From Candidatus Desulfofervidaceae bacterium (GTDB taxonomy: Bacteria > Desulfobacterota > Desulfofervidia > Desulfofervidales > Desulfofervidaceae): a DNA stretch of 5,396 bases. Below are positions 1 to 5,396 of the stretch, in pieces; position 1 is the first letter of the stretch, and each line of letters starts with the position of its first letter. The stretch is from the NCBI GenBank assembly GCA_021160485.1, contig JAGHCL010000124.1, positions 1 through 5,396 of the forward strand, written 5' to 3'. The notes under the pieces are model-generated. The model was not told the DNA's origin and ran no database searches. It saw nothing but the letters and a program-made list of their open reading frames with translations. The position numbers and the translations under genes were made by a program.

Positions 1-33
1 ATTTTATAAGAATAACGCAAAGTTTCAGCCTGA
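1..33 (+). other. Probable partial CRISPR spacer at window edge
   Basis: These 33 bases precede the first visible repeat and contain no repeat copy. The complete spacers here are 36 or 37 bases, so 33 bases fits a spacer cut by the window edge, with more array to the left. It could equally be flanking DNA if 34 is the first repeat; the window cannot decide. Confidence 0.5.
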
Positions 34-391
34 GTTTTATCTGAACCATGTGGGATATAAAGTTATTTTGCCCTGCTATTTCTTACCCGCCGCAGGGCGG
101 TTTTATCTGAACCATGTGGGATATAAAGAAATTTTTTCAGGAGGTATGCTTATGCCTGCAATCAGTTTTATCTGAACCATGTGGGATATAAAGGGGTCTA
201 AAGAGTAGTTGGTTAAAGTGCTTGCATGGTGTTTTATCTGAACCATGTGGGATATAAAGGACATAAAAGGGAAACGCCTATCTAAACGCTTTCTAAGTTT
301 TATCTGAACCATGTGGGATATAAAGTGGAAATCACCGAGTATTCAAATTGCCACGTATGGGAGTTTTATCTGAACCATGTGGGATATAAAG
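34..391 (+). CRISPR. CRISPR array, six 29-bp repeats, type I-B-like repeat
   Basis: Six copies of a 29-bp repeat, starting GTTTTATCTGAACC and ending GTGGGATATAAAG, lie at 34-62, 100-128, 165-193, 231-259, 297-325 and 363-391. I see no mismatch among them. The five spacers (63-99, 129-164, 194-230, 260-296, 326-362) are 37, 36, 37, 37 and 37 bases and are unrelated to each other. The repeat resembles clostridial/thermophile type I-B repeats (GTTTTTATC... ending in ATTGAAAC). By that analogy the 3' eight bases, ATATAAAG, would be the crRNA 5' handle, so transcription is inferred to run along the plus strand with the leader to the left, outside the window. The repeat ends are partly complementary (TTTAT and ATAAA). 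No cas gene is present, so the subtype is inferred from the repeat alone. The last repeat is not degenerate, which is somewhat unusual for a trailer end. Confidence 0.97.
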
Positions 392-429
392 GTTGACGGG
401 AGCAATCTGGTTGGCTGGTCTCGTGAAGT

Positions 430-699
430 AATTGCCTCAATTTATAGCTGTTTGCTGTCTGTTCTCATATGGTCGATTTGGATAGGAAGTTAGGAGCATT
501 CATTTTCTGGGAGAATCAAAATATGCTCGTTTCCGAATAATCCTTTCTGGATTCCAATTACCTGATAGTGGTGTTATTTTTCCGCCTCGAGTTAAATAAC
601 GCCCTCCATACTTACTAATGATTTCAGGAACTTTTTTACGTATTTAGAGTACATTTCATTATTTTTCACTTGAACTTCTACTATCATATAGACAGACAT
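430..699 (-). pseudogene. Decayed DUF1330-family gene (frameshifts and stops)
   Basis: Reading leftwards from the ATG at 699-697, the start MSVYMIVEVQVKNNEMYSKY is typical of the small DUF1330 proteins (about 95 residues, ferredoxin-like/dimeric alpha-beta barrel fold, function generally unknown). A strong ribosome-binding site, GGAGGG at 711-706, stands six bases before the ATG. The frame then breaks in a run of six A (plus-strand T at 632-637). Adding one A gives KKVPEIISKYGGRYLTRGG followed by KITPLSGNWNPERII, a classic family core, at 536-636. After ERII about eight or nine residues of the usual LEFPS-type strand seem missing, then FDSP appears. A further frame change near 508 leads to LPIQIDHMRTDS and finally IEAI (430-441), matching the family ending around PIR...S....VEGI, but with TAA stops at 492-490 and 444-442. 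The N-terminal half is convincing; the C-terminal match is weaker. A single lesion could be a sequencing error, but the several together indicate a pseudogene. Confidence 0.8.
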
Positions 700-951
700 A
701 ATAATCCCTCCAGTCAGAAATCTTGAGGATAGCATTATGGATGCCTTGGAGATAATCCAAACCATCATCTGGTACGCTTGTTTACCTTCTTTTGGGTTTC
801 CCCAAGAGGCAAGTAGAAACTTAATCCCTTCAATACTCTTCATCCTCCTGACAGAATTGGCGGATTGATTAGTGATTGGGTTAAGACGTTTATTGTATTT
901 ATAGCGTTTGTAGGACTTGTTGCGTTCACAGCTTTTCACGCTTTTACACAT
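700..951 (-). other. Unassigned open stretch between tilS and the DUF1330 remnant
   Basis: One minus-strand frame is open here from an ATG at 951 and runs without a stop into the DUF1330 start. The encoded peptide begins with a strongly basic stretch (MCKSVKSCERNKSYKRYKYN) and later reads MKSIEGIKFLLASWGNPKEG. I do not recognise a family. The ATG at 951 has AAGGGG only three bases upstream, too close for a good ribosome-binding site. The internal ATG at 843-841 has AGGAGG directly against it. Another minus frame reads VPDDGLDYLQGIHNAILKIS over about 720-780, which also looks protein-like but is closed upstream by a stop. The region could be a chance open frame or another decayed gene. No RNA gene or mobile-element ends were identified. 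Confidence 0.25.
706..711 (-). promoter_or_regulatory. Ribosome-binding site of the broken DUF1330 gene
   Basis: The minus strand reads CTGGAGGGATTATTATG, an anti-Shine-Dalgarno match with six bases before the ATG at 699. It fixes the true start of the DUF1330 gene and shows that the longer open frame reaching back to 951 is not part of that protein. The site is intact although the gene is broken. Confidence 0.7.
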
Positions 952-972
952 TAACCCCTTACGCTTTATGCC

Positions 973-985
973 GGACTGCTAGTCC
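973..985. repeat. Small perfect inverted repeat just after tilS
   Basis: GGACT-GCT-AGTCC is a 5-bp perfect inverted repeat directly downstream of the tilS stop codon. On the tilS transcript it would form a short hairpin, but it is followed by GGCATAAAGC and not by a run of U, so it is not a standard intrinsic terminator. Confidence 0.35.
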
Positions 986-2392
986 CTAATTAACCTTATC
1001 AATAACAAGATACTTTGTGGTCTCAGGTCCTGGCATTACCCTTGCGTCTAACCGCAAACCTGCTATCCAGATTACCCTACCCTGACTTAAAAAAACAGGA
1101 TATTTTTTGCGTTCGGAAAAGGGAATTTTAACATCAATAAAGAAATCTTTTAATTTTTTACTGCCTTTGCCTCCGAGGGGATAAAATCTATCTCCGGGTC
1201 TATAGGGTCTGATTTCTAAAGGAAATGGGGCTTTTTCTAAATCAATATACACTTTTGAGGGAGAAAGTGTAATGTTTTCCAATCCTGCTTTAGTTACTAC
1301 ATTAATGTCAAATAGGAAATTGAGTTCTTTAATTTCTACGATACCAGGGCTTTTAATTAAGTAATGATAATCAATTTCTGCTGGCAGACTTGGTGTAATG
1401 TAAAGATAGGTGCCTTCTTTGTATCCTTTCCATCCCTTAGGCAAAGTAATGGATTTATGAGTTCCACCCGGAAAAGCAAGTTGTATAAGGTTTTCTAGGT
1501 GCCGACGTGTATAAGGTAAAGAAAGGTCTTTCAAGATTTTAGTTAATATCCGTCTTTGTAAAGCAGGGTGATAATGGCCAAAAAGTGTAAGGTCTACCCG
1601 ATATTTCTCTCCTGTTTTCTCTCCACATTCTTCAAGCGCATTTTTTACGGCCGTTTCCATCCAGGCATTTTCTTCCCGCCAGATAGAGGACATTTCTAAT
1701 AAATTTTCTTTAAACCGAAGATTAAATTCTAAAAGGAAAGGTATCAATTTATGGCGAATGCGGTTACGCAAAAAACGCATGTCCAGATTAGTAACGTCTA
1801 CCACATAAGGGATTTTTTCTGTTACCAAGGCGACCAGGATATCTTCTTTATATATTTCCAGTAATGGCCGTATATATTGGTCTCTTTTTATCTCCATGCC
1901 GGCCAGTTCAGCCCAGGCTGTTCCCCTTAACAGTCTTCTTAAGATTTCTTCTACTTGATCATCGGCCGTATGTCCCAGGGCCAACTTATCAGCCCTCGTG
2001 TCTTTCAGTACCCTTTCAAAAAAGTCATACCGCAAAAGGCGGGCAGCGGCTTCCAGAGACAATTTCTTTTCTTTAGCATAGGCCTTGGCATTTCCATGTT
2101 CTATATAAAAGGGTAAATTTAACTTCTGGGCCAGAGATTCTACAAAAGTTGCGTCTTTTAACGAAGCCTCTCCTCTAATGCCATGTTCGTAATGAACCAC
2201 GCCAAGCTGCAAGTTATATCTATCTTTCAATTTGTATAAAAGGTGTAATAAAGCAACGGAATCTGGTCCTCCAGAAACCGCTACCAGGATATGTTCATTA
2301 CTTTTTAAAAGTGTGTATTTTTCAATTGTTGTTACAACGCGGGAAAGAAGGGTCTGAAAATCCTGCCGGAAGTTCTTATCTTGTTTTGCCAT
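986..2392 (-). CDS. tilS: tRNA(Ile)-lysidine synthase
   Basis: A cytoplasmic enzyme that uses ATP and lysine to convert C34 of the CAU-anticodon tRNA-Ile to lysidine, changing decoding from AUG to AUA; normally essential. The 468-residue product has the N-type ATP-pyrophosphatase P-loop SGGPDS at 40-45, the second motif VVHYEHGIRG at about 65-74 (often VNHGLRG elsewhere), LGHTADDQVEE at 139-149 and the RNRIRHKLIPFL signature at 209-220. These make up the catalytic domain. The remainder holds the usual substrate-binding region and the TilS C-terminal domain with RPYRPGDRFYPLGGKG at 395-410, KKLKDFFID to 420 and WIAGLRLDARV at 442-452. The length suits the long form of the family and the gene is intact. 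There is no clear Shine-Dalgarno before the ATG; the bases just upstream are AACAAATAAGC. It is divergent from rplU and shares a 129-bp intergenic region with it. It ends in TAG. Confidence 0.97.
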   Translation of the reverse strand: MAKQDKNFRQDFQTLLSRVVTTIEKYTLLKSNEHILVAVSGGPDSVALLHLLYKLKDRYNLQLGVVHYEHGIRGEASLKDATFVESLAQKLNLPFYIEHGNAKAYAKEKKLSLEAAARLLRYDFFERVLKDTRADKLALGHTADDQVEEILRRLLRGTAWAELAGMEIKRDQYIRPLLEIYKEDILVALVTEKIPYVVDVTNLDMRFLRNRIRHKLIPFLLEFNLRFKENLLEMSSIWREENAWMETAVKNALEECGEKTGEKYRVDLTLFGHYHPALQRRILTKILKDLSLPYTRRHLENLIQLAFPGGTHKSITLPKGWKGYKEGTYLYITPSLPAEIDYHYLIKSPGIVEIKELNFLFDINVVTKAGLENITLSPSKVYIDLEKAPFPLEIRPYRPGDRFYPLGGKGSKKLKDFFIDVKIPFSERKKYPVFLSQGRVIWIAGLRLDARVMPGPETTKYLVIDKVN

Positions 2393-2406
2393 GCTTATTT
2401 GTTTAT

Positions 2407-2434
2407 ATCATAGCCACTTTATGGACGCAAACAA
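2407..2434 (-). promoter_or_regulatory. Candidate tilS promoter
   Basis: On the minus strand, TTGTTT (2434-2429) and TATGAT (2412-2407) are separated by 16 bases and could serve as -35 and -10 boxes. Transcription would begin near 2400, only about eight bases before the tilS ATG, giving an almost leaderless mRNA. That agrees with the lack of a Shine-Dalgarno. The -35 box is poor, so this is tentative. Confidence 0.4.
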
Positions 2435-2460
2435 AGGCTCTGATTGCTGAAAGCCATCCC

Positions 2461-2489
2461 TTGACATAAGGACAATAATCGCTTTTAAT
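2461..2489 (+). promoter_or_regulatory. Strong sigma-70-type promoter for rplU operon
   Basis: A perfect TTGACA (2461-2466), a 17-base spacer and TTTAAT (2484-2489; five of six against TATAAT) form a near-consensus promoter. The expected start is near 2496, giving an rplU leader of roughly 26 bases. That leaves room for the ribosome-binding site but not for a structured L21-type leader RNA. It lies back to back with the candidate tilS promoter, with 26 bases between the two -35 boxes. Confidence 0.8.
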
Positions 2490-2521
2490 GAGGGCGGTAA
2501 AAACGGAGCGGAGGGAGAAGT

Positions 2522-2833
2522 ATGTATGCAATTGTGGAAACAGGCGGGAAGCAATACCGTGTGCAGCCTGGAGATATAATCAGAGTAGAGAGACTGCCAG
2601 GCGAGACAGGGGAAGAGGTGTTATTTGATAAAGTTTTACTTGTTGCTGATGGTCAGGAAGTAAAGGTGGGCCAACCCGTAGTTGAAGGGGCAAAGGTAAA
2701 AGGAGTGATTGTAAAACAGGACCGCGGTAGAAAGGTGATTGTGTTTAAATTTAAACGGCGGAAAAGATACCACCGTAAGCGGGGCCATAGACAATATTTT
2801 ACGGCGGTAAAAATAGAAGAAATTAACGCATAA
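2522..2833 (+). CDS. rplU: 50S ribosomal protein L21
   Basis: A primary 23S rRNA-binding protein of the large ribosomal subunit. The 103-residue product starts [18 protein letters not shown], the standard L21 N-terminus, and ends with the basic signature [18 protein letters not shown] at about 76-93 followed by TAVKIEEI. The length is normal for the family. The ribosome-binding site GGAGGGAG (2510-2517) lies four bases before the ATG. It is the first gene of the plus-strand cluster, directly behind the strong promoter at 2461-2489. In many Firmicutes a Prp protease gene sits between L21 and L27; here rpmA follows after 12 bases. Confidence 0.98.
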   Translation: MYAIVETGGKQYRVQPGDIIRVERLPGETGEEVLFDKVLLVADGQEVKVGQPVVEGAKVKGVIVKQDRGRKVIVFKFKRRKRYHRKRGHRQYFTAVKIEEINA

Positions 2834-2839
2834 GGAGGT
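2832..2839 (+). promoter_or_regulatory. rpmA ribosome-binding site overlapping rplU stop
   Basis: AAGGAGGT is a full Shine-Dalgarno. Its first two bases are the last two of the rplU TAA codon (2831-2833), and it stands six bases before the rpmA ATG at 2846. The overlap points to coupled translation of L21 and L27, which are needed in equal amounts. Confidence 0.85.
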
Positions 2840-2845
2840 TACCTT

Positions 2846-3106
2846 ATGGCACATAAAAAGGCCGGTGGTAGTTCCCGTAACGGGCGTGATAGTGTTGGTA
2901 AAAGGTTAGGGATAAAGAGGTTTGCTGGGCAATTTGTTAAAGCGGGAAATATTCTGGTAAGACAGAGAGGGACAAAGATTCATCCTGGTGCAAATGTGGG
3001 AGTAGGCAAAGACTGGACTTTATTTGCTAAAATAGATGGAGTAGTTGTTTTTGAACGTCTGGGTAAAAATAGAAAAAAAGTCAGTGTTCATCCTGTAAAT
3101 GTTTAA
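2846..3106 (+). CDS. rpmA: 50S ribosomal protein L27
   Basis: A large-subunit protein whose N-terminus reaches toward the peptidyl-transferase centre. The 86-residue product starts [20 protein letters not shown], continues [21 protein letters not shown] in the standard way, and includes the [20 protein letters not shown] core. The mature-type N-terminus lacks the cleavable extension seen in Firmicutes, which agrees with the missing Prp gene. Family length is normal. The perfect Shine-Dalgarno overlaps the rplU stop, and the TAA stop abuts the obg ATG. Confidence 0.98.
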   Translation: MAHKKAGGSSRNGRDSVGKRLGIKRFAGQFVKAGNILVRQRGTKIHPGANVGVGKDWTLFAKIDGVVVFERLGKNRKKVSVHPVNV

Positions 3107-4150
<1,044 letters not shown>

Positions 4151-4240
4151 ACAGGCTTTTAATAACGAATAAATTACTTTGGCCACCAGGGTTAAACTTA
4201 AATAAAGACCTTTAGATGTTGACGCATTTTTGAGCAGATT

Positions 4241-4246
4241 AGAGGT
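4241..4246 (+). promoter_or_regulatory. Ribosome-binding site selecting a TTG start for proB
   Basis: AGAGGT stands seven bases before TTG at 4254-4256. The only nearby ATG (4247) touches the site and opens a frame of just four codons (MLVE, stop at 4259-4261), and no ATG or GTG lies in the proB frame ahead of the conserved RIVVKVGSS region. TTG is therefore the best start. Confidence 0.65.
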
Positions 4247-4253
4247 ATGTTAG

Positions 4254-5396
4254 TTGAGTAAAAACAAGTTTTATAGATTAAGAAAAACCGTATGTGAGCG
4301 TGCTCGCCGAATAGTAGTTAAGGTAGGCAGTAGTGTAGTTACAACCGAAGACGGACTTAATCTGCCAGTTATAAGACAGTTAACGAATGAAATTGCTTTT
4401 TTATGTAAACAAAAGCGAGAAATAGTGCTGGTTACCTCTGGTGCTATTGCGGCTGGTATGCGTAAAATGGGGTTAGAGCAAAGACCCCTTTCCCTTCCGC
4501 AGCAACAGGCCCTGGCAGCCATTGGCCAGGGGGATTTGATCCGCACTTATGAAGAAGCCTTTGCTACTTATCACCAACGAGTGGCTCAGGTTTTATTAAC
4601 ACGGGATGGTCTGGTGCAAAGACATCGCTACCTTAATGCCCGTAATACTCTTTTTACCCTTTTACGCTGGGGTATTATCCCGATTGTGAACGAGAATGAT
4701 ACCGTGGCAGTAGAAGAAATTAAATTTGGGGATAACGACTCTTTAGCTGGTTTGATTGCAGCCATGGTGGAAGCAGATTTGTTGATTTTGCTTACAGATA
4801 TGGATGGCCTTTATGACCAGGATCCAAGAACTTATCCAGAAGCACAACGATTGCAAGTAGTGGAAAAAATCAATGAAAAAATAGAGGCCCTAGGAGAAAG
4901 TGCTCCCAATAAATTAGGTAGGGGGGGTATCGCCAGCAAAATTAAAGTGGCTAAAGAAATGACTGCTCTGGGTATTCCGGTATTTATTGCCAGGGGACTT
5001 ACACCTGGTGTTTTAACCTTGCTTTTTGCAGGAGAAGATATAGGTACATTTTTTGTCCCCCAGCCGAGACAGTGGTGTATCCGCAAACACTGGATAGCTT
5101 CCTTACCGCCTAAAGGAGAGATTATTCTTGATCCAGGGGCCGTTAAGGCAATTCTTTCTTACGGTAAGAGTCTTTTACCTTCTGGGATTATAGAAACTCA
5201 TGGACAATTCTACGTTGGTGACCCGGTATATTGTTTGGATGAAGAGGGAAGGAAAATAGCTATTGGTCTTGTTAACTATAATGCCTCTGAGATAGAAAAA
5301 ATAAAGGGGCTCAATACGAGGGATATAGAAAGAGTATTGGGTTATAAGGGCTATGATGAAGTTATTCATAGAGATAATTTATGTGTATTAGGGTAA
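4254..5396 (+). CDS. proB: Glutamate 5-kinase
   Basis: A cytoplasmic enzyme that phosphorylates L-glutamate to glutamyl 5-phosphate, the first and usually proline-inhibited step of proline synthesis. The 380-residue product has the amino-acid-kinase fold with RIVVKVGSSVVT at 19-30, VTSGAIAAGM at 60-69, NARNTL at 128-133, VNENDTVAVEEIKFGDND at 145-162 and LLTDMDGLYDQDPR at 179-192. The nucleotide loop reads LGRGGIASK at 221-229, where GTGGM-x-T/S-K is common. A C-terminal PUA domain covers roughly 275-360 (GEIILDPGAVKAILSYGKSL, GDPVYCLDEEG, IGLVNYNASEIEKI). Length is normal and the gene is complete, its TAA being the last three bases of the window. It follows obg by 103 bp, in which I see no clear terminator or strong promoter, so read-through from the rplU cluster is plausible. 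The start is TTG with ribosome-binding site AGAGGT. Confidence 0.97.
   Translation: MSKNKFYRLRKTVCERARRIVVKVGSSVVTTEDGLNLPVIRQLTNEIAFLCKQKREIVLVTSGAIAAGMRKMGLEQRPLSLPQQQALAAIGQGDLIRTYEEAFATYHQRVAQVLLTRDGLVQRHRYLNARNTLFTLLRWGIIPIVNENDTVAVEEIKFGDNDSLAGLIAAMVEADLLILLTDMDGLYDQDPRTYPEAQRLQVVEKINEKIEALGESAPNKLGRGGIASKIKVAKEMTALGIPVFIARGLTPGVLTLLFAGEDIGTFFVPQPRQWCIRKHWIASLPPKGEIILDPGAVKAILSYGKSLLPSGIIETHGQFYVGDPVYCLDEEGRKIAIGLVNYNASEIEKIKGLNTRDIERVLGYKGYDEVIHRDNLCVLG

Noticed and set aside
103..312. A 69-codon minus-strand open frame inside the CRISPR array
   Set aside because: Its repeated peptide FISHMVQIK is just the translated CRISPR repeat.
429..457. Degenerate seventh CRISPR repeat
   Set aside because: Only a short TTTATAGCTG stretch resembles the repeat; the rest does not align, and the segment overlaps the DUF1330 remnant.
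592..951. A single 119-residue protein spanning the DUF1330 start
   Set aside because: The ribosome-binding site and family N-terminus place the DUF1330 start at 699, and the frame ends at a frameshift, so this is not one natural protein.
973..985. Intrinsic terminator for tilS
   Set aside because: The hairpin stem is only 5 bp and no U-run follows it.
2436..2455. GGCT...AGCC inverted repeat between the divergent promoters as an operator
   Set aside because: The arms are only 4 bp with a 12-base gap, which is expected by chance.
4151..4253. Separate promoter or terminator between obg and proB
   Set aside because: TTGACG (4219-4224) and TTGGCC (4179-4184) lack convincing -10 partners, and no stem with a U-run is present.

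Overview
The window is a piece of bacterial chromosome of moderate-to-low GC. The rplU-rpmA-obg-proB order, an L27 that begins directly with [10 protein letters not shown] (no N-terminal extension) and the absence of a Prp-type protease gene between L21 and L27 argue against a typical Firmicute. They fit Desulfobacterota/deltaproteobacterial-type genomes better. The short interrupted-repeat array with a type I-B-like repeat would suit a thermophilic or anaerobic member. The lineage is an inference from gene order and protein style, not a proof.

Layout. (1) Positions 1-391 are the end of a CRISPR array: six identical 29-bp repeats and five complete 36-37-bp spacers, with a probable partial spacer at the left edge. 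No cas gene is in the window. (2) Positions 392-985 hold no intact gene. They contain a decayed minus-strand gene of the DUF1330 family (430-699), which keeps a strong ribosome-binding site and start but carries a one-base loss in a poly-A run, a probable internal deletion, a second frame change and two stops. Upstream of it is an open stretch (700-951) that I do not recognise. (3) tilS (986-2392, minus) encodes tRNA(Ile)-lysidine synthase. (4) A 129-bp divergent intergenic region carries a very good sigma-70-type promoter for rplU and a weaker candidate for tilS. (5) A plus-strand cluster follows: rplU (L21), rpmA (L27), obg (50S-assembly GTPase) and, after a 103-bp gap, proB (glutamate 5-kinase), which ends at the last base of the window.

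How the genes fit together. L21, L27 and Obg all belong to the large ribosomal subunit or its maturation, and the three genes are tightly packed: the rpmA ribosome-binding site overlaps the rplU stop codon, and the obg ATG follows the rpmA TAA with no gap. tilS, transcribed the other way, makes the AUA-decoding tRNA-Ile functional, so both sides of the divergent promoter region serve translation. proB starts proline synthesis and is a common neighbour of obg.

I found no convincing new multi-gene system. The best leads are the reconstructable broken DUF1330 gene beside the CRISPR array, a glutamate in place of the usual aspartate in the G3 motif of Obg, and a CRISPR spacer that looks like a translation start site.
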